Shown: positions 1 through 9,748 of the stretch, in pieces
Numbering within the stretch: position 1 is the first letter of the stretch
How the letters are laid out: each line of letters opens with the position of its first letter
From: Paramacrobiotus metropolitanus
Taxonomy: Eukaryota > Tardigrada > Eutardigrada > Parachela > Macrobiotidae
DNA: 64,000 nt
Assembly: GCF_019649055.1 (NCBI RefSeq)
Contig: NW_026570346.1
Span: 186,001-250,000 of the forward strand
Direction of reading: 5' to 3'
Notes under the pieces: generated by a model
The model's input: the letters and a program-made list of their open reading frames with translations, nothing else
Database searches by the model: none
Told to the model about the DNA's origin: nothing
Program-made: the position numbers and the translations under genes

Positions 1-184
1 TTTATAATTTCGTCGTAAGACCATCGCTAAAGGTAGAAACCAGCGCCAATCGGCCATTTATCACTGATCCGCGGACTGCCAGCTTTAATCCGCCATAACG
101 CGATGGTTCTCAGTGACCTGAACTATTCACTTTCAGTACTGGTAAAACCACTGTTCACATATATTAGTAAAGATTTACTGCCAA

Positions 185-496
185 AAACCTAATGGGCGGC
201 TGATTAAGTACTCATGTAAGTCGAGCGACTAATAGCGTGACTTCCTAGAATAAAATTACCTTCACAAGTTTTGTTCGGTTAAGGACGATTCTAGGGTACT
301 GCCAGGCGTGTGACTCGTATCCCCCGGCATTTTGTCTGGCCGTTTCGATCCGGGTCCAACAAACGACCTTTTCACGAAAAGCTGTATAAACGATTAAGTT
401 GCATACTAACACATCATTCTGCGGAGTTACTGCTTCAAACACATAGTGTGCATTCTCCGCAGCCGCATTCTTCGTCCGCACCGATCGTCTGTCACC
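185..496 (+). promoter_or_regulatory. Conserved upstream region and TATA box of MIF copy 1
   Basis: A TATAAA box lies at 385-390, about 107 bases before the start codon. The motif AACACATCAT follows at about 410-419 and is a likely transcription start region. The whole block recurs, rearranged only by point changes and small gaps, upstream of the other two MIF copies (9749-10040 and 11891-12200 on the minus strand). Shared landmarks are GATTAAGTACTCATG near 205, CTAGGGTACTGCCAG near 291 and the TATA-AACACATCA pair. Copy-to-copy conservation shows that the duplicated unit included the promoter. Homology with copy 2 seems to extend to the left edge of the window (TAATCCGCCATAA near 90). Confidence 0.6.
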
Positions 497-1076
497 ATGC
501 CGCTCTTTGAACTGAACACCAACCTTTGCAAATCTGATTTCCCCGCGCATTTCCACGAAGACTTGACGAAGATGCTGGGACAGCTGCTGCAAAAGAATCC
601 CAACGTAAGCGAGTTGTCAGGCGCGGTTTTGCCAAGGTACGCTTGTTCAGAGCGTGACCTTTTGCAGCACAACTCGGTGTGCATCAGCAACCATCAGTTT
701 CTGACGTGCGGCGGCACCACGGAAACCGGCGCGTTTGACAGCTTCGCCTCCATCGGGAACACTGTTGGAAAGGACCATGATGCTTACGTCGAAGCTATGC
801 CCGAATTCCAACATGAGAAGCTGCGAATTGATGAATCGCGGTAAGGAAAAACGCTATAATTTAATGGCATCAGCCAAAGTCTAATAAGAACTGGCATTTG
901 CTTTACTTAAAAAGATATTTTTATAACGTTTTTCTTTCTGTGCGATTCGGAATAACATGAACTGCTTTCACAGGTTCACGCCGTTCCTTAGCGATCAGCC
1001 AGCGAACGAAGGGGGTTCCCACGGCATGACGGGTGAAAGGTTGAGGAGGAGGTTGCAGCCTGCACCCGCTGGCTAA
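497..1076 (+). CDS. Macrophage migration inhibitory factor homologue, copy 1 (3 exons)
   Basis: Exons are 497-604, 668-840 and 974-1076, with GT-AG introns of 63 and 133 bases, giving 127 residues. Exons 1 and 2 are 108 and 173 bases, the same lengths and phases as exons 1 and 2 of vertebrate MIF. The protein starts Met-Pro, as needed for the catalytic N-terminal proline, and keeps Lys at position 33. GGT-TE and SIG match the GGS-E and SIG core of the MIF fold. MIF is a small trimeric secreted cytokine with keto-enol tautomerase activity. Oddities: the CxxC pair of mammalian MIF is absent (GAFD here). The third exon is divergent and lacks the pocket Tyr and Asn. A basic C-terminal extension of about 12 residues ends in PAPAG. 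Family assignment is strong; whether it is an active tautomerase is uncertain. Confidence 0.87.
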
Positions 1077-1949
1077 GGGGCCTCCTGATCTTTCAAGTTT
1101 TGCTGGAATACAGCCGCGACTGATTTTGTGTTATAAACTTTGCTGCTGGGAGATTCTTTTGATGATGGTTGCATAAAACACTCGCACAATTACAAGATGA
1201 ATCATCAAAAGATTATCCTGAAACAAATGAATGCTTATGTAAATATGGTAATAAACCAGCTCAAGGTCGATGGTGTGTGCCAACTGGTCATGTAGTGCAA
1301 TGGCGTGTATACTGCTAGTTCAAGGCAGATATTGCGCATTGCTTGGCAGATTCCAACCGATGCAATAATTATTAAAATCTGCAGATTCTTAACGTTAACA
1401 TCAATTTTCGATTGGAGCCTTATACTGCTGCAGCGGTACCTCATTATACGTATTTCGTTATCCTTCACCATGAAAAAACAAAACGAACAAATTACCTGAT
1501 AAGAATTATATTCATATTGCAATTACAAAATATGACTGGCTCCCGTTTTACCGATCACCGGAAGCCGACATGCCGAGCGGAGTTGCTCACTGTTGTATCG
1601 CTTCCATAGCTGCATAATCGTAAGCTTAAAATAATCGCATAATCGCTTAGCTGCATAATCGTATAATCGTAAGCTTAAAACGGATAATCAGCAAGCATTC
1701 ACAATTTCACACTGCTGTCGCAAGATGCGGTGAAAGATCGCCTCGTGACCTTGTAGACAGACGATCAAACGTGCTTTACACGAAGAAATTACAATTTTTT
1801 TAATTATTAGTGTAAACAGATTCCCAGGCAAACTCTTACCAAATACCCAGCAACTAAACGCATTACTACAACCAGTTACATGATGGGCAGTGTTGTATGT
1901 ATCATCGAGCAACGTATGTACATGCAATTTGTGCTGTCGAAATCCGACA
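1077..1949. other. Intergenic, no gene recognised
   Basis: No coding pattern was found on either strand. A short direct repeat (GCTGCATAATCG with GTAAGCTTAAAA) occurs twice at about 1608-1680. Confidence 0.5.
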
Positions 1950-2499
1950 GCACAGTAGTGGATTTTACTGGTCGCTACTGAGACTTCCAACACATTATTT
2001 TTAACTCCGCATTCTCGGGCTCATTCGCGATATTCCTGTCGTTTATCGGGAATTTTTCCTTGTCGTGGTGTTATGCCCGAAATTGTTACTGTGCTGAAAT
2101 CCTCGATGAACGTATTGACTGTAGTCGTAATTCTCACATTTCACTTGGGGTACGTCTTATGTTTCTTGCACCTTTGCGCGGGTCCGCTAAAGTTCTCTAA
2201 AACTCCTAAGAAACGTGTTGCAGTTATCTCGGATACTTGGACGTTTTTCGCATTCCAGTCATTGATATTCAAAAACTGATTACGTCATAAACGTCTATAC
2301 GAGATTGATAAAAGATTATCAGGTTCTTGAATGTGGAACCACGCGGAGAATGCCGTGTCTGCAGTGTCCGGAATGCGTAAATGTCGAAGTAGCCATCGAA
2401 GCGTTATAAAGAAATGTCAGAATTCGAGATAGCGGATTTTGCTGACTGCCCGAGGCAGATGACGTACCAGAACAATTTTGGCTCTCCGCCGATGTTGTA

Positions 2500-2640
2500 A
2501 TAATCATTTGGCTGGCTCTCCATGCCAAATCCGCGTAGGAAGTACCACTGCACTACGGCGCACAGTGTTGAAAATCCTTGAAAGACTTCGTCGCTGAACG
2601 TGAGCCGCTTGTCTCCTTAAACCTGGACCAGCATATGGTG
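2500..2640 (-). repeat. tRNA-derived SINE-like repeat, partial copy
   Basis: The minus strand carries GCGCCGTAGTGCAGTGG at about 2546-2562, a tRNA D-arm/A-box-like segment. The flank at 2563-2625 is shared with the copies at 6640-6790 and 37420-37610. The B-box half seen in those copies is missing here. Confidence 0.5.
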
Positions 2641-3049
2641 TATGGTGTTAGGGGGCTGGGATGCACTCAGGATGTCGACGCGGTAGTGGAATGCGCCTTG
2701 GACACGGTAAACGCCAGCGTGTGTTTATTCGATGCCATGGCAGAACCAGGTACCATACTTGATATGATTCCGCCATGCAATGGGATAAACACGCGGCGGT
2801 ACTCTGCGACGGAGACGGCGACCCATGCGGATGCAGGCGGTTGGCGGTGCAGTACACTGTTAGCACGATGCTGTGTACATGTAATTTGTGCTATTTGTCA
2901 CAACCTATTTCCTAGTTAGGACACCATGGCTTATCGTGCAGCTACTCGATCGGTAGGGACGCGCGCCATGGTGGTTTAAATAGCATCGTATGCTGTGCGT
3001 GCGTTTCAGCCGGTGTTCCCGCTACGCTGGAACCACCCTCTATAACAGA

Positions 3050-3428
3050 TCAACGCCCTGACGGTTGTACAACTTTCGCCTGGAAAAGAGGAATGTATCT
3101 GGCCTGGGATGTGACGTGCGTTGACACAGTGGCCTTTTCCCATCTCCCATCGACGTCGGTTACGGCTGGAGCTGCTGCTGTACAAGCAGAAGATAAGAAG
3201 TCCCGACTGTATGCGTATCTGCAAGGGCGTTATATCTTTTCTCCCATCGCCTTTGAAATGATGGCCCCCTGGGGCCCGTCGGCTATCGCCATCGTGAAGA
3301 GTTGGGCTAAAGACTTCAAGAGCATACAGGAGAGCGTCGATCGCATGAGTTTTCGCGTCAACGAATATCGTTGGAGATTCAGCGTGGAAATGCTATCCTT
3401 GGCACAATGGACGGAGTGGATAGTTTAA
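3050..3428 (+). pseudogene. 3' fragment of endonuclease-type LINE
   Basis: The fragment starts at the endonuclease core. RPDG-TTFAWKRGM-LAWDVTCVDTVA is readable from about 3056, followed by the alanine-rich and KKSRLY segment and the FE-WGP region. The terminal FLRQR-like stretch is out of frame near 3345, so the fragment cannot make the full C-terminus. It is closer to the 46-kb fragment than to the 31-kb copy. It sits inside duplication unit A at a place where unit B has no counterpart, so it was probably gained after or during duplication. Confidence 0.75.
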
Positions 3429-3894
3429 ATGAAGTTTTGCTGTTGTGAATATGACAGCGTATTTCTTTCTTTATTACCAGAACTTGTGCGATTATTAATA
3501 AAGATGCGAATCACCTATTTCCAGCGTATCGTGTTCTCAATGCAGCGCAGATTCGGTGTATTTCGGGGTTTAGGATCGCACGATGATCTACTCCAGTCGC
3601 TGAACGATCAGGGTTAGCCATCGCCTGATTTTCATTCTGGAGTGGTGTGATGCCCCAGCGTTAGTTGTTGAGACTTGAGAGATATGTTTTCTGTACAACC
3701 GCGAACTATTGCCCACGGAATATTGTATAGTCAGGAAATTTGCTTCCAGAACCCGCGAATTATCGACAGACCAGCCGACAAATCCGGGAGTCACTGCATT
3801 TTTCAAATTGGAGCCGGTTCAGCGTATCCCGAAGCGGTGCTTGGTTATTTCGCTGTCTGGACCTTTTAAGAGGATTTTTATTCGGGTGGAAATC

Positions 3895-4230
3895 CACTGA
3901 CGAAAAAAATCTGGCTGCGACGCTACTGTTATTCGTCGGAATGCGTACTATGTACAAACAGGCGAGATTCGCAGCCACGAGTTTTTGAGGCAGAATATTT
4001 CTTTAGCAATTCAAAGGGGCAATGCCGCTTCTGTTATAGGCAGCGGCGTAGGGAGGTTTCGGTTTTGGGGGGGGGGCCTTAAGTACTGGCTTTGGGGGGG
4101 ACACGTCCATAGGCTCTATGTTAAAAATTTTCCTTTTGGGGGGAGGGGCACGGCCCCGTGGCCCCATACCTCCCTACGCCACTGGTTATGGGTACTGTAG
4201 AAAATGTTGTTTTGTTTAAGTGAAACTAAC
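3895..4230 (+). pseudogene. 3'-terminal LINE fragment interrupted by a hAT-type MITE
   Basis: The stretch reads as the last part of the endonuclease-type LINE. A degraded FFGR-IRKRQARA-like segment lies at about 3920-3970, then EFLRQ and SLAIQRGNAASV at 3975-4035, with a one-base frame shift between them. At 4041 the reading frame is broken by a 144-base inverted-repeat element. Downstream of it at 4185 the family-typical GT after the NAASV(I/M) motif resumes, ending in a stop near 4222. Confidence 0.65.
4041..4184. mobile_element. hAT-type MITE, 144 bp, with 8-bp target duplication
   Basis: The termini are inverted repeats: CAGCGGCGTAGGGAGGT at the left and ACCTCCCTACGCCACTG at the right. 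They are bordered by GTTATAGG (4033-4040) and GTTATGGG (4185-4192), an 8-base duplication with one mismatch. Start CAG, end CTG, a GGCGTAG-type terminus and an 8-bp duplication are typical of non-autonomous hAT elements (family knowledge). The interior is G-rich with runs of up to about 12 G and has no coding capacity. It inserted into a LINE 3' fragment. Confidence 0.8.
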
Positions 4231-4495
4231 TCTTGATATTGTTATCGTGCTACTGAAAATTAAAGAACCAGGCACACTATGTACTTACCCGACTGTTCAT
4301 CGTCGTCTCCTCTGATATCATCATGCAATCGCAGATCTGTACCGACTTGTACAGAATGATCCCACGTACATATCTACATGTACATAATACATATATGTAC
4401 ATGTACATAATATCTAGGTATCTACATGATGATAATTATATATTATAGATACAGAAGATAGTACTATTATCTTCGGTATAGTTGTTTTGTAGTAC

Positions 4496-5099
4496 AAGCC
4501 CGTTTTCAAACCTGTAGACCGCTATAAGCGGGATATTTGAGAAACGTGAGCTTGAGCCAGTGCATTCAATGCATCCAGTGTAGAGTAGATAAAATCTTTT
4601 ATATTTTATTGGGTACATTTAGCTTATACACAACAGTTAACATCACAACGCAGTACACTCAATCAGCAGAAAACAGCCTCGGGAGGTCTAAGAACAGAGA
4701 ACAACTGATCTAAATTTGCTCCCGGTGGAGCTGTTTCCTGAACGGAGGCCGCGTTCCCGCGCTGGATTTCTATGCTGATACGCTGGCGCAGGTATTCCGG
4801 TGCTCTTGCCTCGCCAGTTTCTTGCCGTACCCTTCTACCCACTTCCGTCAGCAGACGGGAAGCTTCCGGTCCGTTTGGTCCTAGCGTTTCGAAGCCCAGA
4901 GCGCTGAACAGGTAGTCCGGGGTGATGTTCTGGTACTTGGTTACCTTATCCTGTTCAGCCTTTGCCGCCGCTGCACCAGCTCGCTCGGATGTTGCCACGA
5001 TATGCGATAATGCCACCGTACAGACGCAGGTGACTAGCCTTACTGTGCGCTATTCACTGCGTCGCGCTTACAGCTGTCTACAGGTTTGAAAACGGGCTT
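4496..5099. mobile_element. 604-bp inverted-repeat element carrying a LINE-derived ORF, GTAC target duplication
   Basis: The ends are near-perfect inverted repeats of about 37 bases. The left starts AAGCCCGTTTTCAAACCTGT and the right is its complement, ending ACGGGCTT. GTAC flanks both sides (4492-4495 and 5100-5103). The related unit B reads straight through at 7350-7370 (TAGTACCCGTATGTGCC), which acts as an empty site. No transposase is present, so the element is non-autonomous. The superfamily is not assigned; 4-bp duplications are known for Chapaev-type and some other DNA transposons. It contains an antisense fragment of the endonuclease-type LINE at 4663-5040. Confidence 0.8.
4663..5016 (-). 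pseudogene. LINE C-terminal ORF fragment held inside the 604-bp element
   Basis: An uninterrupted 117-codon frame covers the C-terminal tail of the endonuclease-type LINE: VALSH, the Ala/Lys/Gln-rich stretch, YLFSALGFETLGP, YLRQR and SIEIQRGNAASV. In-frame homology starts slightly upstream at VTC (about 5030), so the fragment begins just after the catalytic WD of the endonuclease. The CCHC and RPD motifs are absent. The frame has no stop or shift, unlike most other fragments here. It could be recently acquired or, less likely, retained by selection. Any product would lack catalytic residues. Confidence 0.7.
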
Positions 5100-5225
5100 G
5101 TACCAGCATGTACCATCATATGGATATGCACGTTATATATACATGATGATGGATAGCAAAGCAGTCAGCCTCGATTATGTCGATTAAGAAAGTTGATTAT
5201 GTCGATTAAGAATTTTTATTCGTCG

Positions 5226-6012
5226 GCAGAAACGGAAGGCACCTAGACCATATAGCGCTACGCTACGCCAATGCTTGCATGAATAGTATAAGTCGACATG
5301 TGGAGTGTATGGCATCTGGAGATTTCGTATTCGCATCTGGAGATTTCGTCAGTTTATCTGTCAGAATGACTTTCTAATGTGGAACCAAGGACCCACGGCC
5401 TTGGAGCACGAATTGCGCGCTCAAAGAAAATCTGCAGCAAGGCGCGGCTACGTACAGCAGCGCCCCTGGGAATAACGCTACAGGAATAATTTTTTTTTGT
5501 TTATTTAGCATTCCGCGCCAGCGGAACTATCGTTACTACATCTCCATACAGCGAACATCGTGTTACGTTGCCATTCCTCGTATTTTAACACGGCAGCCCT
5601 GTGTAACGTTAAGACTCCACTAGCGTTAGGTGCTGCTCCAGGCACTATACGTAGCTAAGTCTATCGCAGAATTCCCGTATTTTCGAAACACAATTCAAGT
5701 GACTGCTAGATGATTTCCAGTGGACTAAACCAGGGTGACCCCCCAGCTTTAGCAAGCTTAGCGACTGTATAGCCACATTCGAATAAAAGTTCACATTAAG
5801 AAACTTCTAGAAACTTTTGAGAACATTAAAACGACGTAGCAAGAGATACCGAGAAGACAGTGGAGATCTGTCAAGTTAGATCTTATCACTTGTGCCCAAA
5901 TATAGAAGTAAATGATATTCGCCCAGATCACTTTTCGCAGCTTGCGTAGCGGCGGCGCCCGCTGTGGCGGAAGTTGTTCTAACATGTGACGCAGCCACTG
6001 TGTCTACGCATG
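5226..6012. other. Intergenic, no gene recognised
   Basis: No coding pattern, structured repeat or transposon end was recognised. Confidence 0.5.
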
Positions 6013-6290
6013 TTACATACTGTGAGGAGGAGTGGCCTCTCCGTTCACCCGCGCACAGGCGGCTGCTAGGTTGTTTTGCTGTTTTGCCGTGTTTTTCTCC
6101 ATCTACCAGATTCTAAATCTGGTAGATTTTTCAGTTGCTAGCCATCGTCGTCTGAGTAACTTGCTGCTCTTTTGGCCCCGCAGCATTCTGCTGCGGGAGC
6201 TTCTGTAGTGACATATGAATGGGATAAAGTGTGCAGTTGATTGTCGGGTGTCTTGCGTTTCCGCATAACTCGTAGTATACAACACTGCTC
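6013..6290 (+). repeat. Structured dispersed repeat X, copy 1
   Basis: The inverse of this block is at 36195-36475. It contains two hairpins. 6101-6127 is an 11-bp perfect stem (ATCTACCAGAT / ATCTGGTAGAT) with a 5-base loop. 6178-6196 is CCGCAGCA / TGCTGCGG with a 3-base loop. Shared flanks include GGAGTGGCCTC, TAGCCATCGTCGTCTGAGTA and AGTGACATATGAATGGGA. No ORF is shared. The class is unknown; a Helitron- or SINE-like end is possible but unproven. Confidence 0.7.
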
Positions 6291-6439
6291 ACTCTACAGG
6301 ATAGATTCCGTTTCTGTCTCTGTCCGTGGATTCTTCCTAGATCCACCATCATAATACCATGCTAAATACATTCCGCGTTTTCCGGCGAATGGCGTCTCGT
6401 TGTACGAGACGTTCCGCGTCGCTCTGGTGCTGTCGGATG

Positions 6440-7480
6440 TAACTCAGTAGTTAAATGTCACTAGTCGCTACGGAGACCTTCGACACATTTTATTCCGCAT
6501 TCTAGGGCTCATTCCCGATATTCCTGTCGTTTATCGGGAAACTGTGGTGTTATGCTCGGAATCGTAACTTTTCTGAAATCCGCTATGAGCGCATTTGCTG
6601 TAGCTCTGTAGCTCCTCTTCTTGTCAGACGTAGCAGGGCCCCATCCACAGGAAACCGAGAAACGGCCGAAAAGTGCACCGATGGAGGAATCCAAAACCGG
6701 CTACGTCGTAAGATCCGCGTAGGCAGTGCCGCTGCACCACGGCGCACAGAGCTGAAAATCCTTGGAAGACTTGTCGCTGTACGTACATCTTTGAACCACG
6801 ACCAGCGTTGGTGTTGCGCGGCTGGGATACATTCAGGATGTCGACGCGGTGGTGGAATGCGCTACGCACTCGGTCAAAGCCATCGCATGCTTATTCGATG
6901 TCGTGGTGAGATCACGAGGAGCATTGCCAGTGCATTGCCAGTACGGGATACCCATACTTGATATGCGTCCGCCATGCAATGGGATAAACACGCGGCGGTG
7001 CTCCGCGACGGAGACGGCGACCCATCCGGCGACCCAACCCAGCTCATGGAATATTGTATAGTTCCGAAATTTGCTTCCAGAACCTGCGAATGATCGACAC
7101 ACCAGCCGATAATCCGGGAGTCACCATTCGTATCCGGATGGAAATCCATCTACGAAAAGATGTCCCAGAAGATGAACATCAGTTAACAGATATTCTCATG
7201 TATCTATATACGTTAGTACATTATTTCTAAAATTATTTGTTTTCCATACATATCTACATGTACAAAACATACTATCTAGGTATCTACGGATGATACATAT
7301 AGTACATGATGATACAGAAGACAATACTATTATCTGCGGTATAATTATTATGTAGTACCCGTATGTGCCATCATGTGGATTGTGGATTTGCACATTGTAT
7401 ATACATAATGATGGATAGCAAAGCAACAAGACTCGATTAGGAGCTGATTATCTCGATTGCGAACTTTTATCAAGCGACGA
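6440..7480 (+). repeat. Segmental duplication unit B (short copy)
   Basis: This is the direct-orientation counterpart of 1950-5225 without the LINE fragments, the hAT-type MITE or the 604-bp element found there. It includes a more complete tRNA-derived repeat at 6640-6790 and the region reading LGYIQDVDAVVECA at about 6815-6860. Confidence 0.75.
6640..6790 (-). repeat. tRNA-derived SINE-like repeat
   Basis: On the minus strand 6673-6745 resembles a tRNA: GCGCCGTGGTGCAGCGG at the 5' end (A-box-like), a CTACG..CGTAG arm, and a degraded B-box. The same flanks accompany the copies at 37420-37610 and 55680-55830, so it is a dispersed repeat rather than a tRNA gene. Confidence 0.6.
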
Positions 7481-7799
7481 GCGTTGCTAATCGCTCGGAA
7501 CGGGACGCCTCGGTTCGACATCCCGGTTCGGACGGATGAGCAACACTCGTCATTATCACGAACCCGTCCGCACAAGAGCAATACCCACTGCATACGAAGT
7601 ACTCGGCGATCAATGTACGACACATCGGCGCCATTCAGTCGCGGTGTCTGAGTACATAGAGTTGTTATTCCCTTCGGGAGCAAAACGCCCGCTTTTCGCA
7701 GATATCATCAAGAGAATTCCCGGTATTATGAAGTTTCCGGAACAAAGAACCCGGACTGAGATAGTCCTCCGAACAGAGTATCCAGGCTTATATCGGGCT

Positions 7800-7990
7800 C
7801 CGAGTATAAGTTAGGCGAGCTGAGAGTGCTCCAACCACAGTATCCGCGAACTGTGCTCCGACTAAAGTGTTCGAGCTGAAACAGCGCTTCAACAAAATTG
7901 TCCGGGTTTGAACTGTGCTCTGACTTAAGCGTCTACGCTGAAAAATACTATTATTAAGTGCCCGGGTCTAAACTGTGTTACCACTAAAGT
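7800..7990 (-). repeat. Degenerate ~35-bp minisatellite, copy 1
   Basis: The core is repeated about four to five times with drift: GTGCTCCGACTAAAGTGT followed by a CCGGG-T-AAAC-type segment. The reverse complement of the same unit forms the array at 36890-37045. Weaker units reach back to about 7740. Confidence 0.55.
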
Positions 7991-9009
7991 GATGCGCGTA
8001 GTTTCCACATGAGTTGAGAATCCATGATTGCACGCCACAGAATGGCAAATGCAGGTACCTTCATGGGAGATGCCAATAACGAACGCAAGGAACTCTAATA
8101 GAATCCGAAAAAACACACATAAAAATTCACAACTTCGAGATGTCGGGAAAAGAACTAAGGTAAGAAAAATCGTCCAACGTCCGACATGATTATTGTGCAC
8201 TGAAGACACCTTCATCGACAGCACAATTTTGCCTGTGGTCTCGATGATACTGCAATATCGCAGTCTTGATGTATCCTAAAAGTATCCGTCGAGCATCTTT
8301 CCAGTACCCGGATAATGTTCTTATGTTTCCCAGTGCAGTACATGTGGAATGCACAGATACGGTGGGATACGACTGTTATTAGTAAAAAGTGGACAACTTG
8401 GAAGGTGGTTTTTGTATTAAAGAGTGATTCTCTTCAAAAAGCAAATGCCAATCTGCCAGACGAGAAATGTCTGCATTGTGGCGATTTCTATTTACGTAAC
8501 AGCCGGCCGATGGTAGCATGCCGGGTCTAGTCAACTTCCGCTTCCGGTGAAGGAAAAAAGAATAAGGTCTTGATGGGCCATTCGGGCTATTCACGCGTAT
8601 ATTATTACGTTTAATTATTACATATTATTAACATGCAGCTTCACGCGATGATACGTGCTCCTTTATTTAAGAATTATTATTTGCAGTTCCGAAATCAGGT
8701 AGGAATGTTTGATACAAACATAGAACAATCTCTAAACAAGAAAGTTTAAAGTGTCAAACAAATCACAGAAGGATTCAAAAAAGCTATGCCAGTTGTTTGT
8801 GCAAAGAATTCCGAAAGGCGCTTTGAATCCGGTTGTCTGTACTTGGCTTTAGACAGCATTCAGGCAAAAAATCGCCGTCCCCGGAATCCATAACGAAACA
8901 GAAAAGCCAGTGGGATTACCCAGGATTCGATTAGCCGGATAGAACAAATAGGGCAATCTAGCCACATAAAGTCTATGAGCAGGAAATGGCAGCAACGCTG
9001 TGGGACCAA
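7991..9009. other. Intergenic with a possible LINE zinc-motif relic and a shared repeat
   Basis: At 8460-8526 the plus frame reads a C-x2-C ... C stretch of 18 residues. Its spacing matches the CCHC region of the endonuclease-type LINE, but the histidine is replaced; this similarity is weak. At 8500-8555 the sequence AGCCGGCCGATGGTAGCATG and the CTTCCGCTTCCGG block recur inverted at 35945-36005. No intact gene was recognised. Confidence 0.35.
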
Positions 9010-9748
9010 TTAGGCAGCGGGTGCTGTCTCCGACCTCTGCCTAAAACTATCCATCGTTATGCCGTGGAAACCCACTTCGCTCGCTGGATAATCGCTGAGG
9101 AACAGCGTGAACCTGCCAAAACAGCTCAGTTATTACGACGCCCAAGGAAAAACAATTATGCACGTATACTTTTATATGTACTTTTTATATATGTATACTT
9201 TTATGATATGTGTTTTATGTACACTGTACTTTTATGTAAACGCATGTATACTTTTATATATACTTTTTATAAATGTATACTTTTCTTTTTATATATGCAT
9301 ACTTTTATATCTATATACACCTTATGTATACTGCACTTTTATATATACCGAAAACAAAATCGTATTTGTTACTGTGGTTAAGTATATACGTTCTTCCTTA
9401 CCGCGAATCCTGAATTCCCAGTTTCTCGTAGATGAATGCGGACATAGATTCAACGTAGGCATCATTGTGCTTTCCAACAAAGTTCCCGATGGACGCCAAG
9501 CTGCCGAACGCGCAGGCTTCCGTAGTGCCTCCGCACGTTAGGAATTGATCGGTGCTGATGCTCACCGAGATTTGCTGCAAAAGGTCACACTCTGAACCAG
9601 CCTACCTTGGATATTAAACCGTGCCTGATGATTTGCTTACGTTGGGATTCTTTTGCAGCAGTTGGCCCAGCATCTTAGTCAGGTCTTCGTGGAAGTGTGC
9701 GGGGAAATCGAATTTGGAAAGGTTGGTGCTCAACTGAAAGAGCGGCAT
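9010..9748 (-). CDS. Macrophage migration inhibitory factor homologue, copy 2 (3 exons)
   Basis: Exons are 9641-9748, 9402-9574 and 9010-9112, with lengths 108, 173 and 103 identical to copy 1. Introns are 66 and 289 bases, and the product is 127 residues. The protein begins Met-Pro-Leu-Phe, keeps Lys33 and has GGTTEACAFG, so one of the two CxxC cysteines is present. Exon 3 keeps VGFHGIT, which lines up with the VGF-G-TF end of the MIF fold better than copy 1 does. A second in-frame ATG stands directly before the conserved Met-Pro at 9749-9751. Starting there would bury the catalytic proline. Intron 2 is inflated by a TATACTTTTATA microsatellite. Divergently oriented to copy 1, same orientation as the pseudogene at 11.5 kb. 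Confidence 0.87.
9155..9355 (+). repeat. TATACTTTTATA microsatellite in MIF copy 2 intron 2
   Basis: The stretch consists of imperfect repeats of ATATGTATACTTTT with variants. It lies entirely within an intron and accounts for most of that intron's excess length over copy 1. Confidence 0.7.

Larger units (their letters stand above)
1950..5225 (+). repeat. Segmental duplication unit A (long copy)
   Basis: The unit is in direct orientation with 6440-7480. Matching blocks in order are: 1952-2130 with 6445-6620 (CATTCTCGGGCTCATTC, TCCTGTCGTTTATCGGGAA); 2515-2840 with 6690-7030 (tRNA-like piece, CAGGATGTCGACGCGGT, CGCCATGCAATGGGATAAAC); 3717-3910 with 7050-7165 (GGAATATTGTATAGT, TTGCTTCCAGAACC); and 4350-4495 plus 5100-5225 with 7235-7480 (TATCTAGGTATCTAC, ATGATGGATAGCAAAGCA). 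Unit A is about 2.2 kb longer, mainly because of inserted LINE pieces and two inverted-repeat elements. Unit B is therefore a near-empty reference. One stretch (2643-2700) reads LG-TQDVDAVV in the plus frame, faintly like the LGYIQDV motif of the F-box gene family at 38-44 kb. Confidence 0.75.

Noticed and set aside
9155-9355. ORFs of 131-144 codons through the TATACTTTT repeat
   Set aside because: They are read from a microsatellite inside a MIF intron on the opposite strand.
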